The translations under genes and the position numbers were made by a program. Below, piece after piece: positions 1 through 8,268 of a stretch of DNA of 64,000 bases; position 1 is the stretch's first letter, and the number at the start of each line of letters is the position of its first letter. Below the pieces are notes generated by a model. That model did not search any database and was not told where the DNA came from. It saw nothing but the letters and a program-made list of their open reading frames with translations. This stretch comes from Aequorivita vladivostokensis (GTDB lineage Bacteria > Bacteroidota > Bacteroidia > Flavobacteriales > Flavobacteriaceae), in the NCBI RefSeq assembly GCF_000952855.1, contig NZ_JSVU01000011.1, positions 1 to 64,000 of the forward strand, in the 5' to 3' direction.

Positions 1-2097
1 GATGTTTCCGCTTATGTTAACGCATCCTTCCAGGTACGCTATACCTTTGACGACCTTGGCGGATGGGGCTGGGGCGCTGGCGTGGACAACTTCCTGTTGA
101 CCTACGAAGCGGCCGCGGGCGGTGGCCTTGACGTTTTCCTTGACGCGAACGGTATGGCCTCAATCAGCCCCAACGATCTTGTGACCGGTGTTAACGAAGC
201 TTGCGGATATACTATTTCCGCTGCCGGAACGGGCGGCGGCTCTATGGAAACGCTTACCACCACCTTTGCCGGCGGGAACGGCCTTGACGGCGCCATGTTT
301 GATGTGGTCGCGGTCAATGACCTTACCATAGATTCCTTTGACGTAAACCTTGATACGGGCATTACCGATGATATAGAGGTCTATTTCAAGACCGGTACCT
401 GGGTGGGGTCGAATACCGATCCAAGCGCCTGGACCTTATTGGCGACCGCCAACGTGACCTCTGCCGGTGATGGCCTGCCCACTCCGCTGAACCTTGATTT
501 GGGCGTGGCAGTGGCCCCGGGCGAAAGGGTTGCGTTTTACGTAACCACGATAAACGGTGGTATGAACTATACCAATGGAACCACTACGGGCAACCTTTTT
601 GCCTCCGATGCGAATTTGGAGTTCTACGAAGGCCGCGGTATGAGCTACCCATTTACGGGTGGATTTGAGCCGCGCGTGTTCAACGGCAATATCCATTACA
701 CCACTGGTGGAGGCTCCGGCCTGGACTTTACCTGCGCCGATCTGGGCGAGAACATCATCGAGGTCACCGTTACCGACAACAGCGGCAACAGCTCGACCTG
801 TATGGCCGTTGTGAACGTGATAGACAACGTGGCCCCGGTCATTACCTGCGGGCCTCCCGTTGTCGCCGAGACCCAGACGGAGGATTTCGAGGGCGCCTCG
901 GTACCCTCGGGATGGAGCACCCAGATAAACGCGGGCTCGGACGATTGGGCCTTCGGCTCGGGCGATATGCCCATCGGGGACGATTTCCCGACCAACGCGG
1001 CCATCTTCAACGATGACGCGGCGGGTAGCGGCCAGGTGAACAATGTTACGCTTCTTTCACCGGTCTATGACATAAGCGGCGCCACGACCGCCTCGCTTTC
1101 CTTCGACTATGCAATGCAGGAGTTTGCCGGTGACGGTACCCTTACCGTTGAGGTCTATGACGGAGCGGCATGGCAGCAGATCCTCTTTGTCGATGTGGAC
1201 ACCAACCCGATCAATACCGGGGCCATCGATATGACGGCCTATATGAGCGCCGACTTCCAGGTTCGCTTTACATATGACGACGAGGGCGGCTGGGCCTGGG
1301 GCGCCGGGGTGGACAATTTCGAGCTCAGCTATACCATGGTTCCCACCAGCAGCGTGGTGGAGATCGAGCTCGGGCCCGACGGCACTACCGACGTGGATCC
1401 CTACAGTCTCGTTTCCAATATCGATGAGGCCTGCGGCATCGCTACCATCGCGGTGGACGTGCCCACGGTAAGTTGCGCGGACATAGGCGGCACGTTTATG
1501 ATCACCGTGTTCGTTAGCGATACCAGCGGCAACATAGCCTCCTGTATTGCAGAGGTGAGCGTCGTGGACAGACTTGGCCCCGTCATTACCTGTCCGGCAG
1601 ACCAGACGGTCGATCCGGGCGCCGGCAACCTGTTCTATATAGTTCCGGATTACTTCGCCAACGGGGAGGCAACCGCAGCCGACAACTGTACCGATCCCGT
1701 GACGGTAACGGCACAGGATCCCGCACCGGGCACCGCTCTTTCCGATGGGGTATATACCGTTACCCTGACGGCCACCGATGAGTACGGCAACTCCTCGACC
1801 TGTGATTTCGAGCTTACGGTTGAGTCCGTGCTTGGCCTGAACCAGAACAGCCTGGAGTCCGGCGTGGCGCTATATCCGAACCCGGCCAGCAACGTGGTGA
1901 ACCTTGTGAACAGGACCAACATCTCGCTCGAGAAAATGATGGTCTACGACATAAACGGCAAACTGGTGAACCAGACGGACCTTCGCACCATGCAGGGCGA
2001 AAAGGCCGTGGACGTTTCGTCCCTTGCGGCAGGTGTCTATATGGTACAGATTATTGGTGAAAATGCAAGCACTGTAAAGCGTTACCTTTCTTATTAA
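1..2097 (+). CDS. T9SS-sorted secreted HYR/jelly-roll repeat protein, 5' end missing
   Basis: The frame is open from base 1, so the real start lies outside the window; 698 codons are visible. A jelly-roll/MAM-like module of about 150 residues ends at the left edge (motif GGWGWGAGVDNF) and recurs around 860-1335 (GGWAWGAGVDNF). Between and after these are HYR-like immunoglobulin segments with NSSTC and PVITC cysteine motifs. The last ~75 residues, beginning LYPNPASN and ending VKRYLSY, are a type A T9SS C-terminal sorting domain, so the protein is probably exported through the Por/T9SS machinery and anchored or released at the surface. Codons are strikingly G+C-rich compared with every later gene, until roughly the last 20 codons. 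The specific ligand or role is not visible; an adhesin-like role is an inference. Confidence 0.85.
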   Translation, partial: DVSAYVNASFQVRYTFDDLGGWGWGAGVDNFLLTYEAAAGGGLDVFLDANGMASISPNDLVTGVNEACGYTISAAGTGGGSMETLTTTFAGGNGLDGAMFDVVAVNDLTIDSFDVNLDTGITDDIEVYFKTGTWVGSNTDPSAWTLLATANVTSAGDGLPTPLNLDLGVAVAPGERVAFYVTTINGGMNYTNGTTTGNLFASDANLEFYEGRGMSYPFTGGFEPRVFNGNIHYTTGGGSGLDFTCADLGENIIEVTVTDNSGNSSTCMAVVNVIDNVAPVITCGPPVVAETQTEDFEGASVPSGWSTQINAGSDDWAFGSGDMPIGDDFPTNAAIFNDDAAGSGQVNNVTLLSPVYDISGATTASLSFDYAMQEFAGDGTLTVEVYDGAAWQQILFVDVDTNPINTGAIDMTAYMSADFQVRFTYDDEGGWAWGAGVDNFELSYTMVPTSSVVEIELGPDGTTDVDPYSLVSNIDEACGIATIAVDVPTVSCADIGGTFMITVFVSDTSGNIASCIAEVSVVDRLGPVITCPADQTVDPGAGNLFYIVPDYFANGEATAADNCTDPVTVTAQDPAPGTALSDGVYTVTLTATDEYGNSSTCDFELTVESVLGLNQNSLESGVALYPNPASNVVNLVNRTNISLEKMMVYDINGKLVNQTDLRTMQGEKAVDVSSLAAGVYMVQIIGENASTVKRYLSY

Positions 2098-2107
2098 AAT
2101 CAACAAA

Positions 2108-4234
2108 ATGAAAAAAGTAATCCCTTTGTTGGCCCTGGCCCTAATGGTCATGGCCTGCAACAATTCAAAAGAAAAAGAAAACACGAAACAAACTGAAGAC
2201 CAAATGGACCAGACCGAGAACCCGTTACTTTCCGAAAGTACCCTGCCATACGGGGCACCGGATTTTTCAAAAATAAAGGATGAGCACTTTAAGCCGGCAA
2301 TGCTCGAAGGAATAGAACAGCAAAAGAAGGCCGTTGAGGCCATTGCCAATTCAGAGGAAGAACCCACTTTTGAAAATACGGTTCTCGCTTTGGAAAAGAG
2401 TGGAGAATTATTGAACCGAACATCGCAAGTATTTTATGCCCTTGCAGGTGCAAATACAAATGAAACCTTGCAGACGGTAGAGGAGGAGATGGCTCCAAAG
2501 TTTGCTGCCCAAAAGGATATGATTTATTTGAACGATAAACTTTTCAAGCGGTTTAAAACACTTCACGATAAAAAAGAATCGCTAAACCTCGATCCGGAAT
2601 CTTTGAAGCTTTTGGAAGAATATTACGAGGACTTTGAAATTGCTGGCGCCAATCTTTCTTCAGAAGACAAGGAAAAACTGAAGCAGTACAATGAAACCAT
2701 AGCCACGCTGACCACCAAATTTGGAAAAACCCTATTGGATGCCAACAATGCCGGGGCGGTTACGTTTACCAATAAGGAGGATTTGGCAGGGGTGGATGAA
2801 GATTTTCTGAAATCAAAGGAAAATAAAGACGGCCCAGGATGGAAAATTCCACTGCAAAATACCACCCAACAACCGTTGTTGCAATCTATGCAAAATAGAG
2901 CAAGCCGTGAAAAATTGTTTAAAGCGGCTTGGCACAGGGCAGACCATGGCGCAAACGATACACGCGACTTAATAAAACAATTGGTGGAAGTGCGTGCCCA
3001 AAAGGCAAAACTACTCGGATTTAACAATTATGCCGAATGGAGCCTTCAAAAAACGATGGCCAAGACCCCTGAAAATGTAAATGCATTTTTCGGCAAGCTT
3101 ATTCCCGCCGCAACGGCTAAAGCGCAGATGGAAGCTGATGAAATTCAAGAGATGATAAATTCCAAAGGAGAGGATTTCACCTTAGAACCTTGGGATTGGA
3201 ACTATTATGCCGAAATGGTCCGCAAAAAGAAATACGATTTGGACGAGGACCAGATAAAGCCCTATTTTGAGCTTAACAACGTTTTGGAAAAAGGTGTTTT
3301 TTATGCGGCCCAAAAGTTGTACGGAATTACCTATAAACCCAGAACCGATATACCCACATATCATGAAGATGTAAAGGTTTATGAGCTTTTTGAAGAAGAC
3401 GGCGAACCATTGGGACTTTTTTATACAGATTATTTTTCGCGCCCAAGCAAGAGTGGCGGGGCTTGGATGGACAATTTTGTAACCCAATCTAAGCTATACA
3501 ACAAAAAACCGGTAATCTACAATGTTTGTAACTACCCAAAACCTGCAAATGGGGAACCTGCCTTGTTGACCTATGATGAAGTTGAAACCATGTTCCACGA
3601 GTTCGGGCATGCGCTGCATGGGTTTTTTGCAGACCAGCAGTATCCCTCGCTTTCGGGTACTTCGGTGGCGCGCGATTTTGTGGAGTTTCCTTCCCAGTTC
3701 AATGAAAACTGGGCGCTTTATCCCGAAATTCTTAAGAACTACGCACTTCATTATAAAACGGGAGAGCCCATTCCACAAGCTTTGATCGATAAGATCAAAA
3801 ATTCGGGAACTTTTAATCAAGGCTATAGCTTGACCGAAAACTTGGCTGCATCAAATCTGGATATGCAGTGGCATACCATTTCTTCCGATAAAAAAATAGA
3901 CGATGTAAACGCTTTTGAAAAAGAGGCCTTGCACAACACCAAACTCGATGTGGTACACGCGGTGCCGCCCAGATATCGCTCCACCTATTTCTCACATATT
4001 TTTGCGGGAGGCTATGCTGCGGGCTATTATTCCTATTCGTGGACGGAGATGCTCCATCACGACGCCTTCAATTGGTTTGAGACCCACGGAGGCCTGACCC
4101 GTGAAAATGGCCAGCGTTTCCGCGATATGGTCTTGTCGAAAGGAAATACCATGAATCTTGAGGAAATGTATAAAGATTGGCGCGGCAGCGATCCGAAAAT
4201 CGGGCCAATGCTGAAGGCAAGAGGATTAAAGTGA
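2108..4234 (+). CDS. M3 family metallopeptidase (peptidyl-dipeptidase Dcp-like) lipoprotein
   Basis: A 708-residue protein of the thimet oligopeptidase/Dcp family. The zinc-binding HEFGH motif is at residues 497-501, and a downstream glutamate near residue 526 (FVEFPSQ) supplies the third ligand. The N-terminus MKKVIPLLALALMVMAC is a lipoprotein signal with a cysteine at position 17, so it is probably tethered in the envelope, trimming short peptides. It begins 10 bp after the T9SS protein and ends in a perfect hairpin shared with the convergent S46 peptidase gene. Length fits the M3 family. Dcp versus oligopeptidase A specificity cannot be settled from sequence by eye. Confidence 0.93.
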   Translation: MKKVIPLLALALMVMACNNSKEKENTKQTEDQMDQTENPLLSESTLPYGAPDFSKIKDEHFKPAMLEGIEQQKKAVEAIANSEEEPTFENTVLALEKSGELLNRTSQVFYALAGANTNETLQTVEEEMAPKFAAQKDMIYLNDKLFKRFKTLHDKKESLNLDPESLKLLEEYYEDFEIAGANLSSEDKEKLKQYNETIATLTTKFGKTLLDANNAGAVTFTNKEDLAGVDEDFLKSKENKDGPGWKIPLQNTTQQPLLQSMQNRASREKLFKAAWHRADHGANDTRDLIKQLVEVRAQKAKLLGFNNYAEWSLQKTMAKTPENVNAFFGKLIPAATAKAQMEADEIQEMINSKGEDFTLEPWDWNYYAEMVRKKKYDLDEDQIKPYFELNNVLEKGVFYAAQKLYGITYKPRTDIPTYHEDVKVYELFEEDGEPLGLFYTDYFSRPSKSGGAWMDNFVTQSKLYNKKPVIYNVCNYPKPANGEPALLTYDEVETMFHEFGHALHGFFADQQYPSLSGTSVARDFVEFPSQFNENWALYPEILKNYALHYKTGEPIPQALIDKIKNSGTFNQGYSLTENLAASNLDMQWHTISSDKKIDDVNAFEKEALHNTKLDVVHAVPPRYRSTYFSHIFAGGYAAGYYSYSWTEMLHHDAFNWFETHGGLTRENGQRFRDMVLSKGNTMNLEEMYKDWRGSDPKIGPMLKARGLK

Positions 4235-4248
4235 TAAATTAAAAAAAG

Positions 4249-4284
4249 AATGCACGAATAATTCTATGTAATTATTCGTGCATT
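4249..4284. terminator. Bidirectional hairpin between convergent peptidase genes
   Basis: A perfect 15-bp stem (AATGCACGAATAATT and its complement) with a 6-base loop, preceded by an A-run and followed by T-rich sequence. It sits between the stops of the M3 and S46 peptidase genes and can serve both. Confidence 0.8.
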
Positions 4285-4309
4285 TGTATTTAACACTACA
4301 AGCTTTTTG

Positions 4310-6478
4310 TTACTTTTTCTTTTTAGAGCTTTTCTTATCCTTCTTGGGATGCACTAACTTCAGTTCATCAATCAAGTTGGTTGCGCCAGCATATTTATCC
4401 ATTATAAAAAGCACATACCGAATATCGACCATTATATTACGGGACAGCGCAGGGTCGTAGTAGTAATCACTCATAGTTCCTTCCCAAACGCGGTCAAAGT
4501 TTAAGCCGATTAAATTTCCGTGGGCATCAATGGCAGGGCTTCCGCTATTGCCGCCAGTGGTGTGATTGGTGCCTATGAAGTTAACTGGCATTTTGCCGTT
4601 TTCGCCATAGGGGCCATAATCCTTTGCTTTGTAAAGGTCAATCAATTTTTGGGGTACATCAAATTCATAATCGCCCGGAATGTATTTCTGCATAACGCCT
4701 TCAAGGTGGGTTACTGGCTCATAATAAATAGCATCCGCGGGGGAGTAGCCAGCTACTTTTCCGTAGGTTACCCGTAGGGTTCTGTTTGCATTGGGAAAAA
4801 TACGCGCTTCCTTGGGGCTCAATTCCAGCAGTGCTTTCATATAATCGCGTTGATGTCCGGAAATGTTTAGTTCCAGCACTTCGTATTTTGGAGCAACTTT
4901 ATCAAAATAAGTATCGGCCATTTCCTGTGCAACCTTGAATCCAGGGTCGTTGTTTAACTTTTCAATGATCGTTTCGGCATCGCCTTCCAACAAAATTTTT
5001 AGGGAATCATAATCAACGAAGGCGGAATTGCTATAGACAGCATTTGCAAGTTGTGTGGCGTTTATATTCAGAAAGGAAGCGGGCAAAAACTGCGGAGGAA
5101 CATTTTCAGTATAAAGCGCGATCAAAGCTTCAAAGACCTCTTTGTCCACTTGTTTGTTATAATCTTTATAATGGCTTTCGGCACTTTCTATAAGATTGTT
5201 CTTTCTGTCCATAAAAGATTGGGCGCCACGATTTTCGTACACTTGTTTCAATTGATACGTTTGGAATGCCAAGCGCAGCAGTTCCACATTGCGCACTACG
5301 GTTTCAAGAAAATACTCCCTCGCTAAGGCGTAAGGCTCTATTTCGGTATAATACTGCTCAAATTTTGGCAAAAGTTGTCCGTACTCCTGTTGTTTTCCTT
5401 TTTTGTTTATCTGTTCGGTCAGCGCTCTTTCCTGTTGCTTTTTAATCCCTACGGCGTTTGATTTTGTCAAGCCAAGAGTTTCGCCTTTCCACTTTTTCCA
5501 GTAATTGGCAATGCGGGCAAACTTTGAGGCATATTGAATTTTAATCTGCGGATCGGCACGCATATACTTATCCTGAATGGCCAAGGCAGCATCGCGAATA
5601 GCAATACGCGCGGGATTTACCGTATTAATAACCTGTTCAATTGCAACGGAAGGCAAATACTCGTCCGTAGTGCCGGGATAGCCAAAAACCAGCGTGAAAT
5701 CGTTTTCGGCTACACCATCGAGCGAGATGGGCAGGAAGTGTTTTGGCGTGTAAGGTACATTGTCTTCGGAATATTCTGCGGGTCGGTTATTTTTATCGGC
5801 GTAGATTCTGAAAAGCGAAAAATCGCCGGTATGCCTTGGCCATATCCAGTTATCGGTATCGCTGCCAAACTTTCCAATGGAAGAGGGTGGAGCACCCACC
5901 AAACGCACATCCTTAAAAGTTTCAACTACAAAAAGCATATACTGGTTGCCCTCATAAAAAGTACGTACACGGTTTTCCTGCCAGGCTTCCTTGGGCGAAG
6001 TCTGGACCACGAGAGCGATATTCTCTTCTATCTTTTTTTGCTTATCTGCCTCGCTCATTGCTTCGTTAATACCTTCAAGCACTTGTTCGGTTACGTCTTC
6101 AATACGAACCATAAAGCTGGCCGTTACGCCGGGATTGGGAAGTTCATCCTTCAGGCTCATTGCCCAAAATCCATTTTCCAGATAATCATTTTCCAAAGAG
6201 GAATGGCTCTGGATCTGCGAATACCCGCAGTGGTGATTGGTAAGCAGAAGTCCTTGGTTGCTTATAACTTCGGAAGTGCAGCCGCCGTTAAAATGCGGAA
6301 CGGCATCTTTTAGGCTGGCATTGTTAACGTCGTAAATATCCTTGGCGGTCATTTTCATGCCGAGGTTTTTCATTTCAGATTCGTTTATTCCTTCCAAAAG
6401 CGAAGGAATCCACATGCCGCCCTGCTGGGCGAACAGCGGCAACGATAAAAAGATAAAAAGTAAGCGTAGTAATTTCAT
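4310..6478 (-). CDS. S46 family dipeptidyl-peptidase, DPP11-like
   Basis: About 722 residues from the ATG at 6478; the in-frame start at 6505 is less likely because MKLLRLLFIFLSLPLFAQ from 6478 is a good signal peptide. The family's N-terminal catalytic His lies in TNHHCGY (about residue 83) and the nucleophile in GGNSGSP (Ser645). Residue +18 from this Ser, which sets specificity in characterised S46 enzymes (Gly in DPP7, Arg in DPP11), is Arg663 in NFDRVWEG. This predicts release of dipeptides with Asp or Glu in the second position, in the periplasm. The lysine-rich tail (KKDKKSSKKKK) is unusual. It is convergent with the M3 peptidase, suggesting a peptide-using lifestyle (inference). Confidence 0.93.
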   Translation of the reverse strand: MKLLRLLFIFLSLPLFAQQGGMWIPSLLEGINESEMKNLGMKMTAKDIYDVNNASLKDAVPHFNGGCTSEVISNQGLLLTNHHCGYSQIQSHSSLENDYLENGFWAMSLKDELPNPGVTASFMVRIEDVTEQVLEGINEAMSEADKQKKIEENIALVVQTSPKEAWQENRVRTFYEGNQYMLFVVETFKDVRLVGAPPSSIGKFGSDTDNWIWPRHTGDFSLFRIYADKNNRPAEYSEDNVPYTPKHFLPISLDGVAENDFTLVFGYPGTTDEYLPSVAIEQVINTVNPARIAIRDAALAIQDKYMRADPQIKIQYASKFARIANYWKKWKGETLGLTKSNAVGIKKQQERALTEQINKKGKQQEYGQLLPKFEQYYTEIEPYALAREYFLETVVRNVELLRLAFQTYQLKQVYENRGAQSFMDRKNNLIESAESHYKDYNKQVDKEVFEALIALYTENVPPQFLPASFLNINATQLANAVYSNSAFVDYDSLKILLEGDAETIIEKLNNDPGFKVAQEMADTYFDKVAPKYEVLELNISGHQRDYMKALLELSPKEARIFPNANRTLRVTYGKVAGYSPADAIYYEPVTHLEGVMQKYIPGDYEFDVPQKLIDLYKAKDYGPYGENGKMPVNFIGTNHTTGGNSGSPAIDAHGNLIGLNFDRVWEGTMSDYYYDPALSRNIMVDIRYVLFIMDKYAGATNLIDELKLVHPKKDKKSSKKKK

Positions 6479-6681
6479 CAAATTGAATTTTAGAATAGCC
6501 TGCAATATACTAATAGCTGTTGAGATGGTAAAACCAAATTGAAGGGTGAAACTTATAGTATCGTTCAGTTCTTACTCGTGAATTTTATGGAACTATTTTC
6601 GGTTTCTAAAGAAAAGGAATTCTATGAAGGTGACTTCAAATAATGGATTAATTTTTATGGATAGGATTTTATCGGTTGTTA

Positions 6682-7182
6682 TTAATAGCTGATTTTCAAA
6701 ATTTCTATCTTTTTTATTTCCCCGCCCAATTTGAATTTAACCACTTCGCCCACTTTATGGCCTGTGAGGGCTACAGCAATCGGGGCGACGAAACCTATTT
6801 TTCGTTTGGCAATATCGGCTTCGTCCACACCCACAATCTGAAAGGTTTGGGGAGTGGGGGATGTAGCGATTTTGTAGGTAACCGTGGCGCCGAATCGCAC
6901 TTCCTCCTTTGGCTGAGTTGCCGAATCTAGAATCCTTGCGGAAGCAATGCGCTCGTTTAGCAGATCCAATTTGCCGTTTAGCACTGCCAATTCTATACGG
7001 CGCTGCTGCTCGTGCGTGGTGGGTAGGGTGGCGCGCTCTTGCTCTAACTGGGTTCGTTCGTTTAATAACAGTTGCATACCCCTGGGCGTTACATAATTAG
7101 TAACTCCGTTGGGCAATGCTGCCCGCGGCGGTATAATGGGAGTTTCCTCCTGGTCTCCTTCCTTTACAAATCCTCTGCTCAT
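6682..7182 (-). CDS. GreA/GreB-family transcription factor with shortened coiled coil
   Basis: A 166-residue protein with the GreA/B layout: an N-terminal helical hairpin (about residues 35-90) followed by the FKBP-like C-terminal domain with the characteristic KRKIGFVAPIAVALTGHKVGEVV region. This family binds RNA polymerase through the C-terminal domain and acts through the secondary channel. Compared with GreB from memory, the hairpin is about 15 residues shorter and lacks the acidic GD(L/R)SENA(E/D)Y tip that stimulates transcript cleavage. It may therefore be a Gfh/Rnk-like modulator rather than a cleavage factor (inference). The N-terminal PIIPPRAALPNGVTNYVTP segment is a conserved leader of this subgroup. 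Confidence 0.85.
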   Translation of the reverse strand: MSRGFVKEGDQEETPIIPPRAALPNGVTNYVTPRGMQLLLNERTQLEQERATLPTTHEQQRRIELAVLNGKLDLLNERIASARILDSATQPKEEVRFGATVTYKIATSPTPQTFQIVGVDEADIAKRKIGFVAPIAVALTGHKVGEVVKFKLGGEIKKIEILKISY

Positions 7183-7257
7183 AAGGTTCTTTTGGATTTA
7201 AAGGTACTTATTTTTAAGGATTGTTTTTTACTATGAGCCGTAGTACTTTAAGTAGGA

Positions 7258-7449
7258 CTAACTTTGAATATGATTTTCGGTAATATGGGTGGTTTGACTG
7301 CTTTCGGTAGATTTTCCCTTTATGAGAACTGTTGAATAGAAAATTATAGACAGGATGGCCAGCAGAAATGCCATTCCCATAATAACAACAATTATATATT
7401 TAAAAAGATGTGCGTCTAAAATGTAGGATATAGCAGTGCCCTTTCGCAT
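7258..7449 (-). CDS. Small single-TM protein, unknown
   Basis: A 63-codon frame with one clear membrane segment (about residues 18-43, YIIVVIMGMAFLLAILSIIFY) and a polar C-terminal tail rich in Ser, Thr and His. It lies upstream of, and on the same strand as, the GreA/B-like gene, 75 bp away. No family was recognised; it is kept because of its plausible membrane topology and position. Confidence 0.45.
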   Translation of the reverse strand: MRKGTAISYILDAHLFKYIIVVIMGMAFLLAILSIIFYSTVLIKGKSTESSQTTHITENHIQS

Positions 7450-7703
7450 AAATTCTCTTATTGATAGCGTAGGTTAGTGCTAATTAATTTACAAAGGGCA
7501 ATTGGGGATGTTAAAGTTAAAAAATATGCACCAATATTTTAACTTATTTCCATCTTTTAATAACTTGTATCATAAAATGTTATGATTTGAAATCTGAATA
7601 GTACTGTTGATAAAGTTACCGATTGGTTTGTCATTGTTAAATATTTATTATAATCAGTTCTAACATGTGTGTTAGCCGCTATTTTTTTCTAACTTCGCAA
7701 ACA

Positions 7704-8123
7704 ATGAAAGCGATAATCCACAAGTCATTAGCTGTTTTTATGGCGGGCGTAGTTCTTTTTACTACGATGTCCTTCGCAGTCGATGTCCATTTTTGTGGTG
7801 AAACCTTGGTTGACTATTCCTTTTTTCAGAAAGTTGATACTTGTGGGATGGAAGATATTTCAGAAGGTTCCACTTGTGAAAGTCCCACCCTCAGCGAAAA
7901 GACTTGTTGTAAGGACCAGCAATTTTTGAAACAAGGCCAGGAAGACCTAAAACTTTCCGTGGACAAGCTTTCTCTGGGGCAACAAATTTTTGTTGCATCC
8001 TTTACCTATTCTTATATCAGTCTGTTTGAGGCAACCCAATCTACAGCGGTTCCTTTTGTAGCCTATCCGCCTCCCTTTATTGAACGGGATTTGCAAGTGC
8101 TGCACCAGACATTCTTAATTTGA
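7704..8123 (+). CDS. HYC_CC_PP family protein, start of the metal-efflux locus
   Basis: About 139 residues from the ATG at 7704 (an upstream ATG at 7665 would disturb the signal peptide). The N-terminus MKAIIHKSLAVFMAGVVLFTTMSFA is an export signal. The three landmark motifs of this Bacteroidota family are present: a His-aromatic-Cys motif (VHFCGE), a Cys-Cys motif (KTCCKDQ) and a proline run (YPPPF). Family members typically precede CusA/CzcA pumps, as here. The invariant Cys and His suggest periplasmic metal binding, but the biochemical role is unproven. Confidence 0.8.
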   Translation: MKAIIHKSLAVFMAGVVLFTTMSFAVDVHFCGETLVDYSFFQKVDTCGMEDISEGSTCESPTLSEKTCCKDQQFLKQGQEDLKLSVDKLSLGQQIFVASFTYSYISLFEATQSTAVPFVAYPPPFIERDLQVLHQTFLI

Positions 8124-8135
8124 TTTTTAAACAGT

Positions 8136-8232
8136 ATCCCGATGCTTTCGGGATTTTGCCCTGCGGCTCTTCCGTTTAGGGCTCGTTTTGTTGCGTTCCT
8201 ACCCGTAGGTTGATGTTTCCTCGCAACAAAAC
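8136..8232. repeat. Two nested hairpins in the gap before cusA
   Basis: A 7-bp stem (ATCCCGA/TCGGGAT, 8136-8154) is followed by a long-range 11-bp stem (GTTTTGTTGCG at 8185-8195 with CGCAACAAAAC at 8222-8232) whose loop carries CCTACCCGTAGG, itself an inverted repeat. It lies between two co-directional genes of the metal locus, so it may attenuate transcription or stabilise mRNA, or be a dispersed intergenic repeat. Confidence 0.5.
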
Positions 8233-8268
8233 CAATTATTTTAATTAACTGTTTAATTATCAAGATTT

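Noticed and set aside
5534-6313. A 259-codon plus-strand frame
   Set aside because: It is fully antisense to the S46 peptidase, whose catalytic motifs and signal peptide are clear; the frame has no start context or recognisable motif.
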